DNA of 64,000 nt, from assembly GCA_033032865.1 (NCBI GenBank), contig JAWHQI010000079.1:9242501-9306500 (forward strand). Direction: 5' to 3'. The notes beneath the pieces are model-generated. The model was given only the letters and a program-made list of their open reading frames with translations. It had not been told where the DNA came from and did no database searches. The position numbers were made by a program, and so were the translations under genes. Source of the stretch: Dactylorhiza incarnata (Eukaryota > Streptophyta > Magnoliopsida > Asparagales > Orchidaceae). The first letter of the stretch is position 1; every line of letters begins with the position of its first letter. Positions 1 to 10,859 of the stretch are shown one piece after another.

Positions 1-1
1 T

Positions 2-1027
2 GATAAAGGATTAGATGTTTTATTTGAATCTTCTACCAATTTATGCAAAATATCTAATCCTATTACAAACAATATTCTACTAACTGCACCAAGAATACAC
101 AATGTTTATATAATTTCATTTGATGATCTTTCAAAATCATCTTTAAAATGTTTTATTACCAAAAATGATGAACTTGAAATTTGGCATAGAACGCTAGGAC
201 ATGCTAGCACAAAGCTTATTATAAAACTTGCCAAAAGAGATTTAATTAGAGGATTGCCTAGATTAAATGGAAATTTACCTTCACTTTGTTCACCATGTCA
301 AAAAGGTAAAATTACTAGATCCTCTTTCAAAAGTAAAAATGTTATTTCTACTACAAGACCTTTGCAATTAATTCATATGGATCTTTTTGGTCCCGTTAGC
401 ACCGCAAGTCTTGGTGGTAGATTATATACATATGTTTTAATAGATGATTTTTCTAGATATTGTTGGACAATATTTCTATCATCCAAATCCGAAGCGTTTT
501 GTGAATTTTCAAAATTATGTACTCGTATTCAAAATGAAAGTGATTTAAAAATTAAATGCATTCGCTCGGATCATGGAGGAGAATTTGAAAATGAAAAATT
601 TACATCTTATTGTGATATGTTAGGCATAAAACATGAGTTCTCCGCACCACACACACCACAACTAAATGGTGTTGTAGAAAAAAAGAATAGGACACTTCAA
701 GAGCTTGCACGCACTATGTTTTGTGAATATAAATTACCTAAGTCCTTTTGGGCCGGAGCCGAAAACACATCATGTTATGTTATAAATAGAATCATGCTTC
801 GCCCATCTTTAAATCTCACACCATATGAACTGTATTTTCAAAAGAAGCCTAATGTATCTTACTTCAAAGTTTTTGGTTGTAAATGCTTCATTTTAAATAC
901 AAAAGATAGCTTGGGAAAGTTTGATGAAAAATGTGATGAAGAACATTTCTTGGATACTCTTCAACTTGTAAAGCTTATAGAGTTTTTAATAAAAGAACTA
1001 GAAAAGTTGAAGAGTCAATTAATATGA
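2..1027 (+). pseudogene. pol: Sirevirus pol, pre-integrase and integrase part (5' partial)
   Basis: The frame is already open at base 2, so the real start lies upstream. Translation gives the pre-integrase zinc motif (WHRTLGH then CSPCQKGK), followed by the integrase core with the catalytic triad in MDLFGPV, RSDHGGEF and NGVVEKKNR (DD35E type). The frame reads normally to about base 940. It then slips: the correct continuation (GYSSTCKAYRVFNKRT) is in the +1 frame, so the in-frame translation ends at a false stop at 1025-1027. Integrase would insert the cDNA into the host genome. This is a relic of the polyprotein that continues in the next entry; a separate gene is excluded by the domain order. 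Confidence 0.92.
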
Positions 1028-2280
1028 AATTTGATGAGCTTGTTCCTTGTATAGAAAGACTTTCCGCAGGCAAAGAGGATGATCTATTACCTCCTTTGGA
1101 GCATGGTGATGAAGAACCTTCCAAAGAAGAAGAAGAGGAGGCCAAGAAAGATGAATATGTACCTCCAAGCGTCTTAAAATTCACAAAGGATCATCCACGG
1201 GAACTTATAATTGGTGAACCATACATCGGGGTAAGAACTCCCTCTTCTCTTCATGAATCTTATTCAAATATTTGCTTTGTTTCCGAAATAGAACCAAAAA
1301 ACATTTCTACTGCTTTAAACGATGAATTTTGGTTTTTGGCTATGAATGAAGAGTTAGAACAATTTGAGCGACATAATGTTTGGAAATTAGTAGAAAGACC
1401 ATCTAACCACCAAGTTGTAGGCGTAAAATGGATTTTCAAAAATAAATTAGATGGTGAGTCTGGTATATCTAGAAATAAAGCACGCTTAGTAGCACAAGGA
1501 TATTCACAAATCGAGGGGATAGAATTTGATGAATCTTTTGCATACGTTGCTAGATTTGAGTCTATAAGAATTTCTCTAGCATTTGCAAGCTTTAAAAGAA
1601 TAAAACTATTTCAAATGGATGTGAAAAGTGTGTTTCTAAACGGGTTTGTAAAAGAAGAAGTTTATGTTGAACAACCCCCCGGTTTTATTAATGAAAAATT
1701 TCCAAATCATGTTTATAAACTAGAAAAAATGCTTTATGGCTTAAAACAAGTGCCCCGTGCTTGGTATGAAAGACTTACATCATTTTTATTAAAGCACGGT
1801 TATATTATGGGAAGTGCGGATAATACTCTCTTCATTAAGCACAATAATGATGATATGATTATTTTACAAATATATGTTGATGATATAATATTTGGATCTA
1901 CTAATGAAGAGATGTGTAATGAAGTTATTTTAGTTATGAAAAATGAATTTGAAATGAGTCTAGTAGGAGAACTTTCTTATTTCCTTGGTTTTCAAATATC
2001 TCAAAGAATTGATGGTATCTTTGTTTGTCAAACAAAATATGTCCATGATATGCTTAAACATTTTGGATTTGAAAACCTTAAACATGCTTCTACACCAATG
2101 AGTGCGTCACTTAAATTAGGAAAAGATGAATCGGGAATTTCAATTGATCAAACCTTATATAGAGGTATGATAGGATCCCTACTTTATCTTAGTGCAACTA
2201 GACCCGATATTATGTTTTCTGTATGCTTATGTGCTCGATTTCAAGCCAATCCAAAAGAATCTCATTTAAAAGCGGTATAA
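1024..2280 (+). pseudogene. pol: Sirevirus pol, integrase tail and reverse transcriptase part
   Basis: This is the continuation of the same polyprotein after the frameshift near base 940; the ATG at 1024 is internal, not a true start. An acidic lysine/glutamate-rich linker (residues ~1-60) leads into the copia-type reverse transcriptase: WKLVERP, KWIFKNK, RLVAQGYSQ, QMDVKSVFLNG, VYVEQPPGF, LYGLKQVPRAWY and the catalytic YVDD near residue 290. The RT block is intact apart from a nonsense codon TAA at 2278-2280, after which the same frame runs on into RNase H. RT copies the element RNA into cDNA inside the capsid. Confidence 0.93.
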
Positions 2281-2820
2281 CAAATTTTTAGATATCTCAT
2301 TGGGTCATCTAGATTAGGATTATGGTACCCACATAATGATTCATTTACATTGCATGGCTATTCCGATTCGGATTATGCCGGTTGTTCACTTGATAGAAAA
2401 AGCACTAGTGGTACTTGTCATTTTCTAGGAGCTTCATTAGTTGCATGGTCTAGTAGGAAACAAAATTTGGTTGCACTCTCCACCACGGAGGCCGAATACA
2501 TTGCATTAGGGAGTTGTTGTGCACAAGCACTATGGATGAGCCAAACTTTAGAGGACTTTTGGTTTTCATCTAAAACTTACTGAATTAAAATGTGACAACA
2601 AAAGTGCCATTGATCTCACAAATAATCTGGTACACCACTCTAGATCCAAACATATAGATGTGCGTCATCATTTCATAAGGGATCATATTAAATAGGAATA
2701 TGTAAGGATTAGCTTCATTGGCACGGACTCTCAACTTGCTGATATATTTACTAAACCTCTTCCCGATGCAAGGTTTCAAATGTTAAGATTGGAATTAGGA
2801 GTCTTAGACATCTTAGGATG
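2281..2820 (+). pseudogene. pol: Sirevirus pol, RNase H part
   Basis: This is in frame with the RT segment after the TAA at 2278-2280. The RNase H domain shows the DSDYAGCSLDRKSTSG block and the STTEAEYIA block. A one-base gain near 2550 shifts the frame; the correct reading continues one frame over ([28 protein letters not shown], then DIFTKPL). A TAG lies at 2693-2695, and the natural end of the polyprotein is the TGA at 2818-2820. RNase H would remove the RNA template during cDNA synthesis. Lesions in three places show that the copy has not been under selection recently. Confidence 0.88.
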
Positions 2821-2982
2821 AATAACATGTAAAATGCTAATGTTTTATGCAATTTTAGCAATCAAAACATCTCTGAATATTATACAATTTCTGCATAAGA
2901 CTACACTTAAGACCCCTAATCAATATCAAAAATCAAAAATTTAAAATTCCTAAAAAATCGTGTACTATTTGTCGCGCTATCA

Positions 2983-2998
2983 CTAGCGCCGGCGCTAG
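2983..2998. repeat. 16-bp perfect palindrome in the Sirevirus tail
   Basis: CTAGCGCCGGCGCTAG is its own reverse complement and stands out as GC-rich in AT-rich surroundings. It lies about 160 bp after the end of pol. Near-identical palindromes occur at the matching place in the two minus-strand relatives (33195-33210 with one mismatch; 54042-54059 extended to 18 bp). Confidence 0.85.
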
Positions 2999-4620
2999 CG
3001 TAGGTTTTGGAATTTTCTGATTTTCAAAATTTCTAAAAAGCTCTAAAAATATTTCAGTCTATATGTACTACTTTGTTTTAGTGTCTCTGACATTTGTTAT
3101 TTTTGTTTTATTCATATTATGAAAAATCAACTACAAAAGTTCAAAATTCAAAAATTACAAAAATATGTTTTTGTGATTTTCTGTTTTTATTTGAATTAAA
3201 AATGATAAAATAAAAAAAACTGTATGATCTTTATTGCCAATATCAAGCATGTATGAATTCTATTATTTAGAATTATTTACAATGTTAAAACATATTCTTT
3301 CAAATTACTATTAACATTGTTTTGCTTATCATGCTTTGATATATCTATTTCAAGTGCATCAATTGTATTGAAAATGTGTAGAACCAAGCTTAGCATGCCT
3401 CTAAGTATGAGTAAATGTTTTATGATTCATAATGATACATTTCACTCACTGATTTTGGTAATCAACATGCGTGTCTAAATCTAAAAATGCTTGCTTGAGT
3501 ATTGTATTTGTGCAATGAATTAAAACTTGCATAAGTTTATTGCCTACACTACATTTGGATTGCACTTATGAAATTTAGAAAAGTGGTTAAGTTAAAAATT
3601 GGGTTTGCAAAACAAGTGTATTCGGAGAATGTTGTCTCACAAATGTGAACAAAAAATTATATATGTAGACAACTACAACTCCACCAAGCACTACTTGAAC
3701 CTCCTGATAAGTCTTCATAAGCATTGTGAGGTTGAGCACCTTGGAAAGAATAGTAAAGTGTCTTGTGCAAACCTTAGTTATTACACCACTTTGTTAAAAA
3801 ATTATGTGCATTAAAAGTGTGTGAAAGTAATTTACTTGTGTTTTATTGTGCACTTTACTATACATATGTCTTGTATTTTGATGATTTAAATCCATTGTTA
3901 ACATTGCTCAAAATACACTTATGTGCACATCATTATCTTTCATAACACTTCTTCTCAAGAGTATTGGATTCTAATGCTTTTTCTATACTACTCTTTATAT
4001 AAAAATGCACTAGATAAACCTAGCATGATCTCTACAATGTTTTGGTATTTCTTGAACTTAGAATTAAGTAACATTGTAGTATAATCTCTCTTTGATATGT
4101 TCATTTCATGCTTGGTATTTTTATGAAAAACTTTGAGATTTCAAAAAGGTTAAAACATCTTTCAATTTTGAACTAAAACTCATATTTCTACTTATGCTTT
4201 TCATGATTACAAAAAGATGTTTATTATAATCTTCCGCTTGCTTACAACTCTTATCTTTATATTTGAAATCTCTTATATATGTTATGCTTAAACTCTTTAT
4301 CATTATTTATATTTCGAAAAGCTCGATCATGATGCCTCCTTACTACCCTCACCCCACCTTCTTTTTGATAATACCAAAAGGAGGAGATTAATTGAAGAAA
4401 TCTATATATGAGAAATATAGATAAATAAGGGGAGACTAATTCATGAAATCTATCATTTAGGGGGAGTAACACATAAATTGCATTTATGTAGGGGGAGCAT
4501 TAAGTTAGGCGGAGTATGCACATTATCATGCATATCATTTACTATAGTTGCACTTTTATCTTGCTTATCTTATCTATAAACACTATTGTTGATTTCTTGC
4601 TTAAAGGATTTGTTATTATC

Positions 4621-4633
4621 AAAAGGGGGAGAA
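4621..4633 (+). other. Polypurine tract of Sirevirus-1
   Basis: AAAAGGGGGAGAA directly abuts the start of the 3' LTR (TGTTGGA). In LTR elements this tract primes plus-strand cDNA synthesis. Confidence 0.9.
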
Positions 4634-4782
4634 TGTTGGACATGTGTGTCACATCCCTTTGTTTGAGAATAACAAATCCCATATTGTATTTGATATTGCT
4701 TGTAGTGTGTTTATATTGTGCAGGAACTATAGGTGCAATACTCCACAGGTATAAAACAGCTTGGAACAATCTTTTGAAAGGA

Positions 4783-5160
4783 GCAGCGCTACCGCCAGCG
4801 CTATCGCTAACGCTAGCACTAACTCCAGCGCTATCGCTAACGCCAGGCGCTAGCTCAGTTGGTTCCATCTCGGCGGTTTCATCTCAGCTTCCGTCTCAGC
4901 GGTTAGCCTCGTCTCAGCGGTTTCCTTACCGCTACCACCAGCGCTAGCGCTACCGCCTGGCGCTATCTCGAGTTCGTACACAGCGCCACGCCTTCGACGG
5001 TTCCGCAACCGCTCAACACGACCGCTACCGTCAGCGCTATCGCTACTGCATGCGCTATCTCAAGTTCGTGCAGAGAGACACGCAGTCGATGATTTTTGGA
5101 ACCGCTCCACATGAACGCTTCCGCAGGCGCTATCAGCTACCGCAGGCGCTAGCTCCAAGA
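4783..5160 (+). repeat. GCGCTA-type motif array in the Sirevirus-1 LTR
   Basis: Variants of CAGCGCTAGCGC, CTACCGCCAGCGC and GCTATCGCTAACGC are repeated many times in imperfect tandem. The block is CpG-rich and full of short palindromes (AGCGCT, GCTAGC). It ends immediately before the TATA box, so it occupies the U3 enhancer position. Confidence 0.85.
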
Positions 5161-5162
5161 TC

Positions 5163-5169
5163 TATAAAA
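5163..5169 (+). promoter_or_regulatory. Likely TATA box of the Sirevirus-1 LTR
   Basis: TATAAAA lies directly after the CpG-rich array and about 530 bp into the LTR. A second candidate (GGTATAAAAC near 4749) precedes the array. The downstream one fits the array-then-TATA layout of the other LTRs in this window. Confidence 0.6.
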
Positions 5170-5916
5170 CGATGTGTTCTCTCTCATTTTGGGTTAGAAC
5201 TTACAGAGACATTACTTGTGCCCAAACTCTCGTGCTGCTACTCTGCTGAAACATCATCTCCCACTAAAAGCCAAAGAAGAAATTCTGGAGAAGGAAGCCA
5301 TCACGCTGCATCCGAAGAACGATTGCTTCGACCTCGCTTGTGCTTCAGCGATCCTTCATCCTCATCTCCAGAAATCTCAATAGGGAGTTTGCTTATTATT
5401 TACTTCACTTCTTTATTTGTATCTTGTAGTGAAATCGCCTTATTTTTGGCGACTAGGTCCTTGCGCGGCTTAGGGGGAATTCGCCGCGTGAGTTGGCGAC
5501 TAGGTCTTGGGGATTAGATTTAGGGGGTGCTCGAGGCCATATCTGAGTTTGGATTGGCTAGAGCTGCTTGAGGCTTTATCCGGGGAAGGATAGGCTAAAG
5601 CCAACCGGTTTGTGGGGATACAAGTCGGTATAGAAAAGGAAAAGAAATTCACTTTTGTATGCCTCCGATTTCTAGCAATATTGAATTCAAATTTTGTAAA
5701 CACCTTTTTTATATAATGCAATCATGATTATATTTCTGTTTATTTGATTTCTCTCAATTGGCGTAAAATTTCTTTATTGCAAAATTGTTATTACTAAATT
5801 GTCATCTTATTTCCTATTAATCAAAAACAACTTAGTAATAATCTTGAAAATTATAAAAAGAATTTTATTCCTTTATTCACCCCCCCCCCCCTTTAAGGGC
5901 GCCGTAAGATCCAACA

Positions 5917-6262
5917 GTTTTGCTTCTGCAACTCTACAAGGTACTGGAGTGATTGTGATATGATGAGACTTCACTGAACACCACTACCTGCATGTGACAT
6001 AGAGAGCGAGTGGCGGGAGAGAGGCACACATATTCACCCCTCCGTTCTGTCATCGATCACTATACTATTATGGGTTGGTAGTTGTGTGTGATAAGAACCA
6101 CTTGTCGGTGTCTCTACAAGTGAGTCTCCGAGCACAGTTCAATCTTGGGCAGTAATATCACAACAATATTTGGACTTAACACCTTCCGACACTGGTTCAT
6201 GGATGAACTATGACAACGAAAGCGTGGTGGACCCAAGTTATAGTAAAAATAAAGAAAAAGAA
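5917..6262. other. Unassigned stretch
   Basis: DNA flanking the Sirevirus 3' LTR. I see no reading frame, repeat unit or element end in it. Confidence 0.5.
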
Positions 6263-7353
6263 GGGAATTGTTAAAGGCAAACCAAAATTGGATATCTGCA
6301 CGCCATTGTTAGCAACAAACCATATTTTTTAGAAATTACTCAGTGCTAATAAATCTGTTAATGACAAAATGATATTCTTAACAACAAATAAAATCTAAAA
6401 TTAGAAACTTTATCATTTTTTCTAACCGTGATATAGCCACTCGTAAACTTTAGATAATTATAAACTATATATTACAACACTCTGAACGAATTTAGAGTAA
6501 GAATTTAAAAAATATTATTAAATAGAGCTAATCAATATAAAATAAATGGTGTTTTTTTATTAGTTAGATTCTCCTAATTTTAGTGAATTTTGTTTGAGTA
6601 TTCACCATGGAGAGGGTTTTGGGGATAGTTGCTAATCAAAGTGACCCAAAGGAAAAAAAAGTAAATGGTGAGTTCTTGTTTCTCAAAATTATGATATATG
6701 TGTGATATAGTTTTAATCTATATGTGAAGTTACAATAGCTTATTATGCTTAAAGATCCTACAAAATGGTAAGCTCAAATTTATTTTATAAAGACATAAAG
6801 GGTTGTTTAAGTGTTGGTTCACTGAGATTAGCTTTTTGAATAACCAAGGTTTGATCTAGGAATGAAAATTCAGATCTCAGCATTCATGCATTAACCACAG
6901 AAGTTAACTGACAATCTCAGTTTATGTATGAGTAAAGTATGATCTCTAAATTTTCTATAGAGTTATTGTTTTTATTTTCCAACTTTGTAATCTCAAGGGT
7001 CTTTTGTTATGTTATATTATCCTTGGAAATTTTTGAAAGATAAGAAGATGATTTTATACATCTTATTGCACTTTTTTGTCGATTAACATTTATTGTGCAT
7101 GCACATGCTGCATAAATAAATCATTAGCCGAGCGCGAGAGAGAATCAGGGAGGGTTTTCGGCGCTAGTGTGCGGTTTATGGTTTGCCAGTAGAAAAATTC
7201 GAAACTAATTTTAGATTAGGATTTTAAATTATATTGGTTTGCGGATAGCCATTTTTGGTTTGCCCGTAAGAAAATCGAAACCAATTTTAGATGAAACTTT
7301 TATGTTATGTTGGTGTGTGGATAGCTATTTTGGTTTATCTTTAACAATTCCCC
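6263..7353. mobile_element. Non-autonomous DNA transposon with ~40-bp terminal inverted repeats
   Basis: The left end (GGGAATTGTTAAAG, then AAACCAAAAT) is repeated inverted at the right end (ATTTTGGTTT, then CTTTAACAATTCCC), with about three quarters of 42 positions matching. Near the right end, the unit around GGTTTGCGGATAGCC is repeated about three times with an ~80-bp period (7165-7345), as subterminal repeats often are. Nothing is encoded. The A-rich flanks (AAAAGAA on both sides) would fit a 7-8 bp target duplication but are low-complexity. A Mutator-like origin fits the GGG-starting ends but is not proven. Confidence 0.55.
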
Positions 7354-7767
7354 AAAAGAATACATAAGTAATTTCAAACTCAAGAGTAAAATCTATGAAA
7401 AATAAATTTTTTTAATATGAATGTATACATGGAATTATCATAAAATTCATAAACATCAGAAGTCTAAAACAAAAATAAGAATGAACTAAAATAAATACAA
7501 ATCATTCTAAATTTTTACAGATATTGGAAAACACACATTATCCTAATACAAGAAGAAATTTAATTCCTAAGCTAATATAATCTACTCTAGAGACTGTATG
7601 TGATGAGACTTTTGAGAATCAGACCATTAGTAATCACCATGCTCCATCAGACATTACTCGAGGTAATCGAAATGGGCAGCTCCACTCAGACACTGTAGAG
7701 CTCGACACACCCGGGCACTCAACTATTTTCCACCTTTAGAGGACTGTGACCTCCGAAATTCCATAGT
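7354..7767. other. Unassigned stretch
   Basis: AT-rich to about 7560, then more balanced in composition. No gene or element end was recognised. The second half may belong to the same gypsy relic as the gag scrap that follows. Confidence 0.4.
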
Positions 7768-7887
7768 AGTGAGTCATCACTAGAGATAGAGGAGTGGCTC
7801 GATCGAATAGGGGAGCTACTTCAGGGCATGAATTGCCCATCTGAGCGGGAAGTTACAATTGCCGTTATCATATTAGAGGGCTGTTGA
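7768..7887 (+). pseudogene. gag: Ty3/gypsy gag fragment
   Basis: One frame reads SESSLEIEEWLDRIGELLQG and, further on, a ..REV..AVIILEG run ending at TGA 7885-7887. The pattern EEWL..I..L....M.C...E.V..A...LEG is the central signature of plant gypsy (chromovirus-type) Gag. Only about 40 codons survive; no start, zinc knuckle or pol lies next to it. Confidence 0.5.
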
Positions 7888-8289
7888 AATCAATAGTTGG
7901 TCTCTTGTGGAGTTCGGGCCCTCAAAAGGTTGGGGGGTGACCTCACACTTATTTCTCCCAAGGGAGAGCGCTAGGTTGAAGGCTTAAGGAACTAGAAACA
8001 AGACCAAGGGCTCAGCGAGGAGGTCACACCACACACCCGAAAGATCTTAGAGCGCTTCCCCTCCCAAGCCAATGCTGAGCTTGGGGCACCTTTGGAGGCT
8101 CTCTTCCGCCACCAAAGAAACCTAGGGAGAGAGTAGCCAATAGAGGAGTGATCTGCCTTCAAAGGTGGCCCCTTGGTCCTACTTATAGATTTCTGAACTT
8201 GGTCTGCCAATAGTCAGATTCTGGCCCACAAGATTACGAAAATACCCCCAGGTTTGGCCTGCCAATAGCCAAATCCCGCCATTCCGAGG
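7888..8289. other. Unassigned stretch
   Basis: No supported gene. The minus-strand frame at 7992-8210 has no recognisable domain and is probably chance. Confidence 0.4.
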
Positions 8290-8745
8290 CACCAAACGTA
8301 GACCGCCCCCTCTTCTCGGGGCTGGGCGAGAGGGGGCAGGCCGCCTCCACCACTCGCCCGCCTAAGGGGCTGGGCGAGTGAGAGGCCGCCTGCCTCCCCC
8401 ACTCGCCTGCCTAAGGTGCTGGATGAGTAGGTGGCCGCCCGCCTCCCCCACTTGCCCGCCAAAGGGGCTGGGCGAGTGGGTGGTCGCCCCCCTCCACCAC
8501 TCGCCCTCCTAAGGGGCTGGGCAAGTGGGTGGTCGCCCGCCTCCCACACTCGCCCGCCTAAGGGTTGGGCGAGTGGGAGGCCTACCGCCACCCCCACTCG
8601 CCCGCCTAAGGGGATGGGTGAGTGGGAGGCTGCCCGCCTCCCCCACTCGCCTGCCTATGGGGCTGGGCGAGTGGGAGGCCGCCCGCCTCCCCCACTCTCC
8701 CGCCTAACGGGCTGGGCGAGTGGAGGAGGCCGCGCGCCTCCACAG
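8290..8745. repeat. GC-rich minisatellite, ~60-bp unit
   Basis: A unit built from CTCGCCCGCCTAAGGGGCTG and GGCGAGTGGGAGGCCGCCC recurs about seven times with small changes. Half-units are inverted (CACTCGCC versus GGCGAGTG), so strands could form hairpins. The proline/arginine-rich frames on both strands here are products of the repeat, not genes. A run of C follows at about 8750-8766. Confidence 0.85.
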
Positions 8746-9524
8746 CTCGCCCCCCCCCCCCCCCCCAATTACTGGGTCCTCCCAGAAATTCCCCCGCCCC
8801 TCTTTCTTGGGGCAGTGCATCGGGGACCCACTCGGCGAATATAGGGTTTAGGGCGATGCTAGAAGATGGTGGAAATTCGCATCACAACTATAACATCCCC
8901 CGAGATTTCTCCAAACCCCCTTTGTAATAACTGAGACCCAAATAGGTCATGGGGTCCCAATTAACACACATATCATTAAAGGTAGGAGGCACACCCATAA
9001 GGACGTCACCAGTCACCACGACCCTGAAATGACTCGATCGGTGCCCCTACAACTAACCAATGCTCATCAGTCACCACCGAGGTCATTTCCCTTATCTCAA
9101 CCTTATAATAGACCAGAGAAATCCTTTAGAAACATAATTGTCAAATTAAATAAATAATTTTATTTAATTAATTAATTAATTAAATTTACTTATTTCTTTA
9201 TAAAAATCCAAATGGGCTTTAAAATTTTTGGAAAATTTATCCAATAACCACCGAGGGCTTTACTCCCATATTTTTTTATAAAATCCAAATGGCCCATGAA
9301 AAATTATCAATGACCTCACAAAACATGGGGCCCGCCAAGTAATTAATCCCTCATTAATTAAGCATTAAAAAATACAAAAATAGGCTTATAGCCTAATTCC
9401 ACCTCAAATAGGAAGAGAATGATTATTCCCACTTCCCAAGCTCTATCAGCCCCCCCCCCCCCAAGTATGAAGGGGGCAGCTGCATGCATTTGCACCAAGG
9501 GAGGAAGAGGGCAAACCTCTCTCC

Positions 9525-9531
9525 TATAAAT
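9525..9531 (+). promoter_or_regulatory. TATA box of the possible LTR fragment
   Basis: TATAAAT sits in CTCTCTCCTATAAATGG, a context common in plant LTR promoters. The assignment depends on the surrounding DNA being an LTR. Confidence 0.35.
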
Positions 9532-10350
9532 GGTGTCTCTCCTACAGCCCTCCAAAGCCACACTTGAGTACTACCCGACCCCATTCAACTAATAAGCTCG
9601 TCCTCATCTCCTCCCGAATAGTTTTTCTGGCGATCCCCGACGACCTCCCCCTCCACCACCAAGAAAATGGCAAACCCCAATGGATTCGGACTCGCTCCCC
9701 TCAACAATGTGATCTTCTAAACTCTCCCAACATGCAGGAACACTGGAGAAGCCCCGACGAACTCCTCCAGCCGAAAAATGAAGAATAAATTGAAGGAGGG
9801 GCAGCGAAGGCAATTCGTCCTCCTCCTCCTCGGTTTGGCTCACACGGGCCGTCACCGCAGGCTCCAGGTCACTAGAGCACACCCTCCCGGAGATCCTCGC
9901 TCTAGTGAGTCTTCTGGGTGCACCGGCGACTAAATCTGGCTGCAGATAGAATCTAGGACTGCCCACAACCTACAGATGTCGGAATGCCCCTCAAAAGGAG
10001 CCATTCTACCGGCCTCTGGTGGCGATGGAGTATCCCCCACTGAAGCACCCAACCCCGAAGAATCGACTGGGGGTGGTGGTGGACAGAATAAGGTTGTCGG
10101 CTGCATGCAACTCGATCAGCTAGGGGAGGGTGGCGGAATGCCTCCTCCCTCCCCACATTTCAGTTTCTTTTGGCCGCCAGCACACCACTCGCGGATGCGC
10201 CCAACTCTGGAGAGTCAGCGGGGTGGGGTGGGTTGGAAGCCGGAATAGGGACACCAACGACGAGCCAGGTGGCCCAATAATGGGGATCTGTGGTGGCTCA
10301 CAACCACCATCTGATCACATGCATGATCGAATCCTGGCCCTTAAACATTC

Positions 10351-10383
10351 TCGTACCAATCAATATCATTGATTTGTACGAGG
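10351..10383. repeat. Short inverted repeat
   Basis: The arms CTCGTACCAATCAAT and ATTGATTTGTACGAG pair with one mismatch across a 3-base centre. No neighbouring gene or transposon end explains it. Confidence 0.6.
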
Positions 10384-10592
10384 TTTCACCTTAATGCAAG
10401 GCCTACAAGAGAGCTCTCGGTATGGCTCAATCTCAGATGCGAAATTGAATCTTGATTCGTGCTTGATCTCTATCCACAGACCAAGGCCGAATTAGAATAA
10501 GGTTTAGCTGTTTTAATCTCCCGCTTCAACTCGGTTTTAGGAGCTCTTAAACTCAAAATCGGACTCAGCTCTGAATGCAAATATTTTAGATA

Positions 10593-10600
10593 ACATAATA
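10593..10600. repeat. Left target site duplication of the hAT element
   Basis: ACATAATA precedes the left end and is repeated exactly at 12974-12981. Eight bases is the diagnostic length for hAT insertion. Confidence 0.9.
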
Positions 10601-10859
10601 TAGTCCTGACCAAAAAGCCCCCCGGGCCCGGGCTTGAGCCGGGCCTACGGGGCCCGGGCTTTTTGGAGCCGGGCCCGGGCCGGGCCTTGGTTGCAACCGG
10701 GTCGGGCCGGGTTGAGCTTTCGCCAATGGAAGGGGGCCTGCCTAGGCCCCCAGGGCCGGGCCAGGCCTGGCTTTCGCCAATAGAAGGGGGCCTGCAGGAC
10801 GTTCGTCGAACTGTAGGACGTTCGTCGAACTGCTTCCGCCAATAGAAGTTGTGCGCGCT

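Larger units (their letters stand above)
2821..4633 (+). other. Sirevirus-1 3' non-coding region
   Basis: AT-rich DNA without a credible reading frame lies between the end of pol and the 3' LTR. Blocks of it recur, reversed, in the two minus-strand relatives; the stretch around 3605-3635 matches 32344-32380 and 53385-53410. Close to the LTR it has several polypurine-like runs (near 4380, 4430, 4460, 4490 and 4510) before the final tract at 4621-4632. Repeated polypurine motifs in this place are a known feature of Sireviruses. Confidence 0.8.
1..5916 (+). mobile_element. Sirevirus-type Ty1/copia retrotransposon, 5' truncated by the window (Sirevirus-1)
   Basis: The visible part holds integrase, reverse transcriptase and RNase H in copia order (INT before RT), then about 1.8 kb of non-coding DNA, a polypurine tract and a complete 3' LTR. 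The long 3' non-coding tail, the repeated polypurine-like motifs and the RT signature VYVEQPPGF point to the Sirevirus (SIRE/Maximus) lineage. Gag, protease and the 5' LTR lie outside the window. Pol carries at least two frameshifts and two stops, so the copy cannot encode its own enzymes. Two minus-strand relatives in this window (29220-37215 and 49876-58039) share the LTR ends and the tail but lack pol. Confidence 0.93.
4634..5916 (+). repeat. 3' LTR of Sirevirus-1
   Basis: The LTR begins TGTTGGA and ends TCCAACA, a perfect 7-bp terminal inverted repeat. Its last 50 bases contain the C-tract and the AAGGGCGCC block, which recur inverted at the starts of the minus-strand LTRs at 29220, 35947, 49876 and 56595. 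The paired 5' LTR is outside the window, so the target duplication and age cannot be checked. Confidence 0.93.
8746..10592 (+). other. Possible gypsy LTR fragment and unassigned DNA
   Basis: Near 8891 the sequence TATAACATCCCCC resembles a decayed gypsy LTR start (TGTAACATCCCC). A plausible promoter follows at about 9525 and a leader-like stretch after it. No matching LTR end, primer site or second copy was found. An imperfect (TTAA)n run lies at about 9150-9185, a C-run at 9450-9463, and an inverted repeat with ~14-bp arms at 10351-10383. The reading frames here have no recognisable domains. Confidence 0.35.

Noticed and set aside
4516..5517. Open frames across the Sirevirus-1 LTR (143 and 155 residues)
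   Set aside because: They cross the LTR border and the GCGCTA array, with no protein motif; an envelope-like gene known from some Sireviruses is not supported here.
8891..8903. TATAACATCCCCC as the missing left edge of the LARD left LTR
   Set aside because: The LARD edge should read TGTAAGATCCC and be followed by the 28004-28890 sequence, which is not present here.
8214..8927. Several overlapping proline/arginine-rich reading frames on both strands
   Set aside because: They lie on the ~60-bp GC-rich minisatellite; low stop frequency follows from its composition, and there is no domain or conserved start.
9358..10372. Short frames on both strands as candidate small genes
   Set aside because: No recognisable motif, overlapping frames on both strands, and a sequence context that fits a decayed LTR better.
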